DNA of 16,534 bases from Myxococcota bacterium (GTDB lineage Bacteria > Myxococcota_A > UBA9160 > PR03): contig JASJBO010000171.1 in the NCBI GenBank assembly GCA_030066475.1, forward strand, positions 1-16,534, written 5' to 3'. This document shows positions 6,453 through 15,301 of this stretch, in pieces (within the stretch, counting starts at the first letter, position 1; each line of letters opens with the position of its first letter). The translations under genes were made by a program, and so were the position numbers. The notes below the pieces were generated by a model. That model was not told where the DNA came from and ran no database searches. It saw only the letters and a list, made by a program, of their open reading frames with translations.

Positions 6453-8197
6453 GAGCTCTCGGCCCGTGGCTCGCGGTCGTGCTCGCGGGGGCCTCCCTGG
6501 CCTGCGCGACGCCCGGGGGCCCGGCCGCGGATCGCCCGGGCGCCATCGAGCGGCCCGACCAGCCGGCCGACTACGACTTCCTGGTCGGACGCGAGCACGA
6601 GCTCGCGGGCCGACCGCGCGAGGCGCTCGCCGCCTACCGGCGCGCGCTCGCCAAGGACCCGGATGCAGCGCTGCTGCACCGCAAAGTGGCCGAGCTGCTC
6701 GCGCGCAATGCCGACCCGCAGGCCGCACTGGCGGCCGCCGAGCGCGCCCACGAGCTCGATCCCAGCGACGACGGCCTGCGCCTGTTCCTGGGCACCCTCT
6801 ACCGCTACCAGCGCGACGTCGAGGCCGCCGAGCGGGTGCTCCGAGACGATGCCGGCGCGCCCTTCGATGGCGAGGCCGCGCTGCTGCTCTACGGGCTCTA
6901 CTCCGACCTGGGGCGACTCGAGGACGCGCTGGCGCTGGCGCAGTGGATGGTGCGCTCCGACCCCACCAACCTGCGCGGTCACTTCGCGCTCGCGCGCGCC
7001 TACGAGCGCCTCGAGCAGACCGACGACGCGGAGCGCGCGCTGCGCACCGCCCTCGAGTTCCAGCCCGACAGCCTGGCCGTGTACGGCGCGCTCGCGCGCA
7101 GCCGCCGCCAGCGCGGCGACCGCGAGGGCGAGATCGAGATCCACCGCGAGGTGCTGACCCTCCACCCGCACCACCATCCCACGCTGGTGGCGCTCGCCGA
7201 TGCGGAGATCGCGCTCGAGCGCTGGGACGACGCGCGCGCCACGCTGACCGAGATCGAGACGCGCCATCCCGGGGACCTGCGCTCGGTGGCGCGGCTCGGC
7301 TACCTGCTGCTGGAAGCCAAGGAGTACGAGGCGGCCGCCGTTCGCTTCGAGCGCGTGCTGGAAGCGAATCCCGACCAGCACGAGGTCAGCTACTTCCTGG
7401 GCCTGGTGCGGCGGCGCGCCGGGGACTACGCGGGTGCGGCCGCCGCGCTCGAGCGCGTGACGAGCGACCACGAGCGCTGGGTGGACGCGCAGCTCCAGCT
7501 GGCGTCGATCGACGAGCGGCGCGAGGACTACGCGCGGGCCCTCGAGCGCGCCGAGGCCCTGCGCGTGCACGCGCCCTCCCGGCAGCTCGATCTGTACGTG
7601 GCCACGCTCCGCTCGAAGGCGGGCGACTTCGAGGGCGCCGTGAGCTTCCTGCACGGTCTGCTCGCGCAGTCCCCGGGCGACCCCGAGCTGCTCTACAACC
7701 TCGGCGTGCTGTACGGTGAGGCGCAGCGCACGGAGGAGGCCCTCACGTACATGCAGCGGGTGCTCGAGCAGAGCCCGGACCATCCTGGCGCGCTCAACTA
7801 CGTCGGCTACTCCTGGGCCGAGAAGGGACGCGACCTCGACCGGGCCGAGGACATGATCGTCCGCGCCCTCGAGCAGCGCCCCGACGACGGCTACATCACC
7901 GACAGCCTGGGCTGGGTCTACTACATGCGGGCGCTGCCGCTGCTCGAGGCTGGCGAGTTCGAGCGCGGCCGCGCACTGCTCGAGCGCGCCATCGTCGAGC
8001 TCGAGCGCGCGGCCGAGCTGACGGGCGGCGATCCGGTGATCTCGGAGCACCTCGGAGACGCCTACTGGCGGCTCGACGACCACGAGCGCGCGCTCGAGTT
8101 CTACGAGGAGGCCCTGCAGCTGGAGCCGCGGGAGGGCGAGCAGCCCGAGCTGATGGAGAAGCTCGAGCGGCTGCGACGCGAGCTGGGACCGCGGTGA
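6449..8197 (+). CDS. Large TPR-repeat lipoprotein
   Basis: A 582-residue protein built almost wholly of tetratricopeptide repeats. A short hydrophobic N-terminus (GPWLAVVLAGASLAC) ends at Cys19 with a lipobox-like site that is atypical at -3 (Ser). It is therefore probably exported and lipid-anchored. From about residue 41 to the end there are a dozen or more 34-residue helical pairs with the usual W/L-G-Y-A-P pattern, for example GREHELAGRPREALAAYRRALAKDP, YNLGVLYGEAQRTEEALTYMQRVLE and EHLGDAYWRLDDHERALEFYEEALQLEP. The repeat near LNYVGYSWAEKGRDLDRAEDMI and DSLGWVYYMRA is characteristic of a TPR family common in Proteobacteria next to LolA/LolB-like lipoproteins. TPRs are protein-binding scaffolds; the partner is unknown. 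It starts at GTG 6449 in the cysC stop overlap and overlaps the next gene by GTGA. Confidence 0.88.
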   Translation: MRALGPWLAVVLAGASLACATPGGPAADRPGAIERPDQPADYDFLVGREHELAGRPREALAAYRRALAKDPDAALLHRKVAELLARNADPQAALAAAERAHELDPSDDGLRLFLGTLYRYQRDVEAAERVLRDDAGAPFDGEAALLLYGLYSDLGRLEDALALAQWMVRSDPTNLRGHFALARAYERLEQTDDAERALRTALEFQPDSLAVYGALARSRRQRGDREGEIEIHREVLTLHPHHHPTLVALADAEIALERWDDARATLTEIETRHPGDLRSVARLGYLLLEAKEYEAAAVRFERVLEANPDQHEVSYFLGLVRRRAGDYAGAAAALERVTSDHERWVDAQLQLASIDERREDYARALERAEALRVHAPSRQLDLYVATLRSKAGDFEGAVSFLHGLLAQSPGDPELLYNLGVLYGEAQRTEEALTYMQRVLEQSPDHPGALNYVGYSWAEKGRDLDRAEDMIVRALEQRPDDGYITDSLGWVYYMRALPLLEAGEFERGRALLERAIVELERAAELTGGDPVISEHLGDAYWRLDDHERALEFYEEALQLEPREGEQPELMEKLERLRRELGPR

Positions 8198-8964
8198 GCC
8201 GCGCGCTCGCAGCGCTCCTCTTCCCCCTGTCGCTCGCGCTGGCCTGTGCCCGGCCCGCCGGCGTGGTCGGCCCGTTGTCGCCCGAGGATGCGCGACCGCA
8301 GGCCCTGCTCAGCGCACTCGAGCGCGAGTCCGAGACGCGCTACGCCCTGCGCGGCGTGGCCCGGCTGGCGCTCGACGGACCCGGCGGCTCGGGGCGCGCC
8401 AAGCAGGTGCTGCTGGTGGAGCGGCCCGCGCGCCTGCGGGTCGAGATCCTCGGCTTCCTCAACCAGACCGTCGCGGTCCTCACCACCGATGGCGAGAGCT
8501 ATCGCCTGTTCCAGGGCGACCGCGCCGCCGTGCGCGAGGGGCCCGTCCACGCCGGCCTGTTGCTCGAGGTGGCGGGCCTCGCCCTGAGCCCCGAGCTGGC
8601 GGTGCAGGTGCTGCTCGGCGCGCTGCGGCCTCCCGGCGACGCGCGGGTCGAGGGTGGCGCGCACCTCGAGGACGGCGGCATGCGCCTGGCGCTGCGCGGC
8701 GACGCCTGGACCGAGCGCCTCGAGCTCGACTTCGACGAGCAGGGCCAGCTGCGCCGCTTCGCCGTGCGCGACGCCGACGACCGCGCCGTGTGGGAGGCGC
8801 GCTACGCCGACTACCGGCCCGTGGGCGGCGCCCCCTTCGCCCACGAGATCGAGCTGCTCGACGCCCAGACCGGCTCCGAGGCCCGCGTCTCGTTCGGCGC
8901 GGTGGAGCTGAATCCCGCCCTTCCCCCCGGTGTCTTCGATCTGTCCTCCGGGGAGCTTGGATGA
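8194..8964 (+). CDS. LolA/LolB-fold (DUF4292-like) putative lipoprotein
   Basis: A 256-residue protein with an N-terminal hydrophobic segment ending in LALAC (Cys18), a lipobox-like site similar to those of the two flanking genes. The body has the alternating-strand character of LolA/LolB-type half-barrels: YALRGVARLAL, AKQVLLVERPARLRVEILGFL, VAVLTTDGESYRLFQGDRAAV, a helix with ALSPELAVQVLLGAL, then MRLALRGDAWTERLELDFDEQGQLRRF and a last strand ending LPPGVFDLS. This order matches outer-membrane lipoprotein carrier/insertase-like and DUF4292 proteins, which bind lipid acyl chains or lipoproteins. The specific cargo is unknown and it may not be a true LolB. It is coupled by 4-base overlaps to the TPR lipoprotein upstream and the importer binding protein downstream (ATGA at 8961; GGGGAG at 8950-8955 serves the latter). 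Confidence 0.7.
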   Translation: MSRALAALLFPLSLALACARPAGVVGPLSPEDARPQALLSALERESETRYALRGVARLALDGPGGSGRAKQVLLVERPARLRVEILGFLNQTVAVLTTDGESYRLFQGDRAAVREGPVHAGLLLEVAGLALSPELAVQVLLGALRPPGDARVEGGAHLEDGGMRLALRGDAWTERLELDFDEQGQLRRFAVRDADDRAVWEARYADYRPVGGAPFAHEIELLDAQTGSEARVSFGAVELNPALPPGVFDLSSGELG

Positions 8965-10967
8965 ACGCGCGCCGGCTCGGCGTCGCGTGCGCGCTGGCGC
9001 TCGCGGTCGCCTGCACCAACAACCCGTATCCCGACGAAGACGCCACCCGCCAGGTGCTCTACAGCGCCTTTCGCGAGGCGCCGCGCACGCTCGACCCGGC
9101 GGTTGCCTACACCACGTCGTCGCACGCCATCACGGGCAACGTCTACGACACGTTGCTCGAGTACCACTACCTGAAGCGCCCCTACACGCTGATCCCCGGG
9201 CTGGCCCGCGCGGTGCCGAGCGCCGAGCCGCGCCCCGACGGCCGCGTGGCCTACCGCTTCGAGCTGCGGCCCGGCCTGATCTACCAGGAGGATCCCAGCT
9301 TCGAGCTTGGGGCCGCCGGCCGCCGGACGCGTCCGGTGGTGGCGGCCGACGTCGCCTTCGAGCTGATGCGGATCGCCGACCCGGCCGTGAACAGCCCGGT
9401 CGCCGACCCCTTCTCGAACCTGCTGGGCTTCGCCGAGTTCCGCGCCCGACTGACCGAGCGCCGCGAGAGCGACCCCGCCTTCGCGGCGCTGCCGGCGCAC
9501 GAGCAGTATGCCGCGGTAGGTGGCATCGAGGGCGTGCAGGTGGAGGGCGACCACGCGCTCACCATCGAGCTGCGCGGCCCCTACCCGCAGATCCTCTACT
9601 GGTTCGCGATGCCCTTCACGACGCCGGTCCCCTGGGAGGCGGTGGCGCACTACGACGGCGATGCCGGGCGGCCGCGCTTCGCCGATCACCCGGTCGGGAC
9701 CGGGCCCTATCGCCTCGCGCACTACGACAAGCAGTTCCGCATCGTGCTCGAGAAGAACCCCAACTGGTACGGCGTGCAGCACCCCGAGTGGCGGGCGCCG
9801 GCCGCGGTCTATCCGTCGGAGGGGGAGCCCGGCGACGCCGAGGCGGGCCTGCTCGAGGCGGCCGGCACGCCGCTGCCGCGCATCGAGCGCATCGAGCTGC
9901 GCCGCGAGAAGGAGTCGATCCCGACCTTCAACAAGTTCCTGCAGGGCTACTACGACAAGTCGGGGATCATCAAGGAGAGCTTCGACCGGGTGGTGCAGAA
10001 CGACCGGCTCTCGCCCGAGATGGCCGAGGCGGGCGTGGTGCTGGCCAAGACCGTCGATCCGGGCGTCTTCTACCTGGGCTTCAACATGGAGGACGAGACG
10101 GTGGGCGCGCCGGCGGGCGACCGCGCGCGCCTGCTGCGCCAGGCGATGAGCCTCGCGATCGACGCGGAGGCCTGGACCGCGCTCTTCCTGAACGGCCGCG
10201 GCGTCCCGGCGCAGTCGCCGCTGCCGCCCGGGCTGTTCGGCTTCGAGGCCGACTACCGCAACCCCTTCCGGCAGGTCGACCTCGAGCGGGCGCGGGCGCT
10301 GCTGGCCGAGGCGGGCTATCCCGGCGGGATCGACCCCGACACGGGCCGGCCGCTGCACCTGACCTTCGACACCTACCAGACCACCTCGCAGCAGATGCTC
10401 CAGAACCAGTTCTACGTCGACGCCTGGCGCGAGATCGGCATCGACGTCGAGATCGCCGCCACCAACTACAACCAGTTCCAGGAGAAGGTGCGCAACGGGG
10501 CCTACCAGCTGTTCGCGTGGGGCTGGATCGCCGACTACCCCGACCCCGAGAACTTCCTGTTCCTGCTCACCTGCGACATGCGGCGCTCGCAGGGCGGCGG
10601 GCCCAACACGGCCAACTTCTGCGACGAGCGCTACGAGGAGCTGTTCGCGCGCATGCGCACCCGCGAGAACGACCCGGAGCGGCTGGCGCTGATCCGCGCG
10701 ATGCGCGACCTGCTCGAGCTCGAGCGGCCCTGGATCGAGCTGTTCCACCCCGAGGCCTACGTGCTGTACCACGGCTGGCTCGAGCACGTGAAGCCGTTCG
10801 GGATGTCGTTCCCGATGGTCAAGTACCAGGGGCTGGACGTCGAGCAGCGCGCGGCCCGCCGCGTGGCCTGGAACCGCCCGGTGCGCTGGCCCGCCTACGC
10901 CCTCGGGTTGGGCGCGGTGGTGCTGCTGATCCCGGGCGTCGTCACCTTCCTGCGGGAGCGGCAATAG
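8961..10967 (+). CDS. ABC importer substrate-binding protein, family 5 (peptide/Opp type), with C-terminal membrane segment
   Basis: A 668-residue extracytoplasmic solute-binding protein of the SBP_bac_5 class, longer than the usual 500-600. The N-terminus is a signal-like segment ending LAVAC (Cys18), followed by TNNPYPDED. Family features are YSAFREAPRTLDPAVAYTT, ITGNVYDTLLEY, PGLARAVP, YRFELRPGLIYQEDP, VAADVAFELMRIADP, GTGPYRLAHYDKQFRIVLEKNPNWYG, RLLRQAMSLAIDAEAW, and FAWGWIADYPDPENFLFLL near the C-terminal lobe. Residues about 644-664 (PAYALGLGAVVLLIPGVVTFL) form a membrane helix followed by RERQ, which is unusual for this family. If both anchors are used, the protein would be tethered to the inner membrane beside the permeases. 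The ligand cannot be told from sequence; peptides or other large solutes are typical. The start is set by ATGA overlap and GGGGAG 5 bases upstream. Confidence 0.92.
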   Translation: MNARRLGVACALALAVACTNNPYPDEDATRQVLYSAFREAPRTLDPAVAYTTSSHAITGNVYDTLLEYHYLKRPYTLIPGLARAVPSAEPRPDGRVAYRFELRPGLIYQEDPSFELGAAGRRTRPVVAADVAFELMRIADPAVNSPVADPFSNLLGFAEFRARLTERRESDPAFAALPAHEQYAAVGGIEGVQVEGDHALTIELRGPYPQILYWFAMPFTTPVPWEAVAHYDGDAGRPRFADHPVGTGPYRLAHYDKQFRIVLEKNPNWYGVQHPEWRAPAAVYPSEGEPGDAEAGLLEAAGTPLPRIERIELRREKESIPTFNKFLQGYYDKSGIIKESFDRVVQNDRLSPEMAEAGVVLAKTVDPGVFYLGFNMEDETVGAPAGDRARLLRQAMSLAIDAEAWTALFLNGRGVPAQSPLPPGLFGFEADYRNPFRQVDLERARALLAEAGYPGGIDPDTGRPLHLTFDTYQTTSQQMLQNQFYVDAWREIGIDVEIAATNYNQFQEKVRNGAYQLFAWGWIADYPDPENFLFLLTCDMRRSQGGGPNTANFCDERYEELFARMRTRENDPERLALIRAMRDLLELERPWIELFHPEAYVLYHGWLEHVKPFGMSFPMVKYQGLDVEQRAARRVAWNRPVRWPAYALGLGAVVLLIPGVVTFLRERQ

Positions 10968-10968
10968 C

Positions 10969-11928
10969 GTGCTCGCCTACGTGATCCGCCGACTCGGCCA
11001 CGGTGCCACCGTCGTGCTCGGCGTGCTGTTCTTCCTGTTCATCCTGTTCTTCGCGGTGACCTCGCCCGACGACGTGGCGCGCCGCGCGCTGGGCGACAAG
11101 GCGCTGCCCGAGGTGATCGAGCAGTGGAAGGCCAACCACGGCTACGACAAGCCGCTGTGGCCCTGGCAGGCCGCCGACAACCTGCTCTTCGACCACTTCC
11201 GCCGCCTGCTCACCTTCGACTTCGGCCGCAGCGACGCCGACGACGTGCCGATCGCGCAGCGCCTGCGCGCGGGGGTCGGCCCGAGCCTGGCGCTCACCGT
11301 GCCGATGTTCGTGGCCGGCCTCGGTCTCGGCGTGCTGCTCTCGCTGTTCGTGGCCTTCTTCCGCGACACCTACATCGACTCGATGGGGCTGTTCCTGTGC
11401 GTGCTGGCGATGAGCGTCTCGATCCTGCTCTACATCGTCGGCGCCCAGCTGCTGATCGCGCTGCTGCTGCGCTGGTTCCCGATCTCGGGCTTCGACCCCA
11501 ATCCCGACGTGGTGGCGCGCTTCCTGGCGCTGCCGGTGCTGGTCGGGATCGCCTCGGGCGTGGGGGGCGACGTGCGCTTCTACCGCACCGTCTTCGTCGA
11601 GGAGTCGAGCCGCGACTACGTGCGCACGGCGCGCGCCAAGGGAGCGGGGGAGATGCGCATCATGCTGCGCCACGTGCTGCGCAACGGCATGATCCCGATC
11701 CTGACGCGCGTGGTCGTCGCGATCCCGTTCCTGTTCACGGGGTCGCTGCTGCTCGAGTCGTTCTTCGGCATCCCCGGCCTCGGCTCGATCACGGTGGACG
11801 CGATCCAGGGCAACGACTTCGCCACCCTGCGCGTGATGGTGTTCATCGGCTCGCTGCTCTTCGTGCTGGGCCAGATCCTGACGGACGTGAGCTACGCGCT
11901 GGTCGATCCGCGCGTGAGGCTGGGCTGA
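10969..11928 (+). CDS. ABC importer permease, DppB/OppB type
   Basis: A 319-residue inner-membrane permease. The first membrane helix (about 10-31) is followed by a periplasmic loop with GYDKPLWPW (58-66) and FDFGRS, as in DppB/OppB proteins. Further helices lie at about 106-130, 139-158, 159-170 (short), 186-200, 248-265 and 287-305. The cytoplasmic EAA loop that contacts the ATPase is DYVRTARAKGAGEMRIMLRHVLRN (216-239), then the family end ESFFGIPGLG...DAIQGND and DPRVRLG. It starts at GTG one base after the binding-protein stop with GGGAG at 10954-10958, and ends 2 bases before the second permease. It pairs with that permease to form the translocation pore. Confidence 0.93.
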   Translation: MLAYVIRRLGHGATVVLGVLFFLFILFFAVTSPDDVARRALGDKALPEVIEQWKANHGYDKPLWPWQAADNLLFDHFRRLLTFDFGRSDADDVPIAQRLRAGVGPSLALTVPMFVAGLGLGVLLSLFVAFFRDTYIDSMGLFLCVLAMSVSILLYIVGAQLLIALLLRWFPISGFDPNPDVVARFLALPVLVGIASGVGGDVRFYRTVFVEESSRDYVRTARAKGAGEMRIMLRHVLRNGMIPILTRVVVAIPFLFTGSLLLESFFGIPGLGSITVDAIQGNDFATLRVMVFIGSLLFVLGQILTDVSYALVDPRVRLG

Positions 11929-11930
11929 GC

Positions 11931-12949
11931 GTGCCGGTGCACTGGGTCTCGAACGCCGTGGTGGTGCTGCTGTTCGGCAGCGGGATCGCCCTGGGACTCT
12001 GGGTGCGCCGCAACCGGCTCTGGTCGGAGGCGCTGCGCGAGGTGTGGCGGCGCCGTCCGCTGGCCGTGCTGGTCGTCGCGCTCTACGCGGGCGTCGCGCT
12101 GCTCGACTCGGTGGCGTGGGTGGGCGGCGGCGACGAAGGGGGTGACGCGGTCGCCGCGCACGAGGCGCGCAGCCTGGTCGACCGCTGGCTCGCGGGCACG
12201 CGCGAGGCCTCGTACTCGGCGCCCTTCGCCGTGGCAGCCTTCTACGGCGGCGCGCCGCTGCGCGACCCGGGCGGACACTGGCTCGGCACCGACATCCTGG
12301 GGCGCGACGTGCTCTACCGCACCCTCAAGGGCGCGCGCGTGGCGCTGCTGATCGGCGGGGTCACCAGCCTGATCGCGATCCCGCTGGCGCTGCTGCTCGG
12401 CGTCACCGCCGGCTACTTCGGCGGCCGCATCGACGACCTGGTGTTCTTCGTGATGTCGACGCTGGCCTCGATGCCGGGCCTGCTGCTGCTGATCGCGCTG
12501 ATCATGGTGCTGGGGCGCGGCACGCTCCAGGTGTGCGTGGCGCTCGGCATCACCAGCTGGGTCGGGCTGTGCCGCGTCACGCGCGGCGAGACGCTCAAGC
12601 TGCGCGAGCTCGACTACGTGCGCGCGGCGCGCGCGCTGGGCGTGTCCGAGGCGCGCATCATCTGGCGCCACGTGCTCCCCAATCTGGCGCACCTGGTGAT
12701 CATCACCTTCGTGCTGATGTTCTCGGGCCTGGTGCTCTCGGAGGCGATCCTGGCCTGGCTCGGTATCGGGATCGACGGCTCCTGGGGCCAGATGATCGAC
12801 CAGGCTCGCGACGAGCTGTCCCGCCAGCCGCGCATCTGGTGGAACATCACCGCCGCCGGCAGCGCGCTCTTCGGGCTGCTGCTGGCGGTGAACTTCGTCG
12901 GCGACGCGGTGCGCGACGTGCTCGATCCGCGCACGATCCGGGAGCGGAC

Positions 12950-12953
<4 letters not shown>
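11931..12953 (+). CDS. ABC importer permease, DppC/OppC type
   Basis: A 340-residue partner permease. The diagnostic stretch HWLGTDILGRDVLYRTLKGA (116-135) leads into the core membrane domain; the EAA loop is DYVRAARALGVSEARIIWRHVLPN (228-251), followed by LSEAILAWLGIGIDGSWGQMI and the end DPRTIRE. Upstream of the usual region there are two hydrophobic segments (about 7-24 and 44-62) instead of one, and a periplasmic loop of some 50 residues before HWLGTD. An extra N-terminal helix would change the topology, so it deserves checking. The GTG start at 11931 is the first start after the DppB-like stop; a later start is possible. It ends in a GTGA overlap with the first ATPase. Confidence 0.92.
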
Positions 12954-13929
<976 letters not shown>

Positions 13930-13933
<4 letters not shown>

Positions 13934-14925
13934 GCGGGGGCCAGCCGCTGCTGCGCGTCGAGGGTCTGCGCACCTGGTTCCCGATCCGCTCCGGCGTGCT
14001 GCAGCGCGTCTCGGGCTGGGTGCGCGCGGTGGACGGCGTCGATCTCGAGGTGGAGGCCGGCCGCACCGTCGCGCTGGTGGGCGAGTCGGGCTGCGGCAAG
14101 ACCACGGTCGGGCTCTCGATCCTGCGCCTGGAAGAGCCGCGCGAGGGGCGCGTGCTCTACGACGGCGTGGACCTGATGGAGCTCGATCCGACCGCCCTGC
14201 GCGAGCACCGGCGCCGCATCCAGATCGTGTTCCAGGACCCGTTGGCCTCGCTCGACCCCCGCATGCGCGTGCGCGAAGCGGTCGCCGAGGGCATGACGGC
14301 GTTCGGCATCGGCGCCGACGAGGCCGAGCGCAGCGAGCGCGTGGCGGAGCTGTTCCGGCGCGTGCGCCTCGACCCGGACCAGATGGACCGCTACCCGCAC
14401 GAGTTCTCCGGCGGCCAGCGCCAGCGCATCTGCATCGCGCGCGCGCTGGCGCTCGAGCCGCAGCTGATCGTCTGCGACGAGTCGGTGTCGGCGCTCGACG
14501 TCTCGATCCAGGCGCAGATCCTGAACCTGCTGCGCGAGCTGCAGGACGAGCTCGGACTGGCCTACCTGTTCATCACGCACGACCTCGGGGTGGTGCGCTA
14601 CCTGGCCGACTCGGTCTCGGTCATGTACCTCGGACAGATCGTCGAGCACGGGCCCACCGAGCGCGTGTTCGAGCAGCCCGAGCACCCCTACACGCGCGGG
14701 CTGCTGGCCGCGATCCCCTCGGTCGACCCCGCCCGGCGCAGCGTGGCGGTGCGCGTGCACGGCGACGTGCCGTCGCCCGCGCGCCCGCCCGCCGGCTGTC
14801 GCTTCCACACCCGCTGCCCCGACGTCTTCGAGCGCTGCGCGCGCGAAGCGCCCGGGCTGGTGCCGCTCGAGCGCGGCGCCGCGCGCTGCTTCCTGTGCGA
14901 GCCGGAGGCGGTCCGCACTGCTTGA
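13930..14925 (+). CDS. ABC importer ATPase, DppF/OppF type
   Basis: A 331-residue second nucleotide-binding subunit. Walker A is GESGCGKT (51-58), the Q-loop has Q102 (VFQDPLASLDP), the signature is FSGGQRQR (159-166), Walker B is LIVCDES (179-185) with the DESVSALDVS form usual in OppF, and the switch histidine is H217. The C-terminal oligopeptide-type domain starts EHPYTRGLL and has cysteines at 290, 296, 303, 320 and 323, again able to form a metal or Fe-S site. ATG 13930 overlaps the preceding stop (ATGA) and has GGAG at 13918-13921. Its TGA stop lies inside a TTGACA hexamer that probably serves the next gene. It ends the importer operon. Confidence 0.95.
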
Positions 14926-14950
14926 CACGTCCTGGTGACCGGGCCAAGCT
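14922..14950 (+). promoter_or_regulatory. Putative promoter for the 102-residue orphan gene
   Basis: A perfect TTGACA (14922-14927) contains the TGA stop of the preceding ATPase gene; 17 bases later comes CAAGCT (14945-14950), a weak -10. Transcription from about 14957 would give a short leader with GGGGAG (14982-14987) in front of ATG 14993. The -10 match is poor, so the call rests mainly on the -35. Confidence 0.35.
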
Positions 14951-14992
14951 GCGCGACCGCCCGCCGCCGTGCCGAAGGGAAGGGGAGATCCG

Positions 14993-15301
14993 ATGCGCCT
15001 CGAGTACAAGTTCGAGCTCCAGGAGGTTCCGATTCCCCGCTTCGCGGTCGAGGCGGTGGAGGGGATCGGCAAGCTCTTCACGCTCGCCACCCTGGTGCTC
15101 AACGTGCTGCCCAGCAAGGAGCGCGTGGAGATCATCTTCCACGGCCTCAACCCCGAGGACCCGGCGCGCAAGATCGAGGCCTTCCAGCAGATCCTGGCCA
15201 CCGCCAGCGACGCCGGCCGCCTGCGCTTCGACGGCGGCGACGGCGGGCGCATTCCGGGCTCGTCCAGCTACTTCCAGTGGCTGGCGGTGCGCACCGACTG
15301 A
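14993..15301 (+). CDS. Small conserved-looking protein of unknown function
   Basis: A 102-residue soluble protein I do not recognise. The ATG at 14993 is preferred over GTG 14969 because GGGGAG (14982-14987) lies 5 bases before it. The N-terminus suggests a beta strand (MRLEYKFELQEVPIP), followed by an amphipathic/hydrophobic helix (FAVEAVEGIGKLFTLATLVLNVLP), a strand (ERVEIIFHGL), a helix (ARKIEAFQQILATASDAG) and a glycine-rich stretch (FDGGDGGRIPGSSS) ending FQWLAVRTD. There are no cysteines, no signal peptide and no repeats. Codon use matches its neighbours, so it looks like a genuine resident gene. Its last 34 bases overlap the converging kinase gene on the other strand. It follows the importer but has a promoter of its own, so a shared role is not implied. 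Confidence 0.75.
   Translation: MRLEYKFELQEVPIPRFAVEAVEGIGKLFTLATLVLNVLPSKERVEIIFHGLNPEDPARKIEAFQQILATASDAGRLRFDGGDGGRIPGSSSYFQWLAVRTD

Noticed and set aside
6590..8190. Recurring CTCGAG/GAGCGCGC words in the TPR gene as a DNA repeat element
   Set aside because: They follow from the repeated Leu-Glu-Arg-Ala amino-acid pattern of TPR helices and G/C-rich codon choice, not from a separate DNA repeat.
8811..10964. A 717-codon minus-strand open frame opposite the binding-protein gene
   Set aside because: Shadow of the real gene; no recognisable motif, and its ends do not match any promoter or ribosome binding site I can see.
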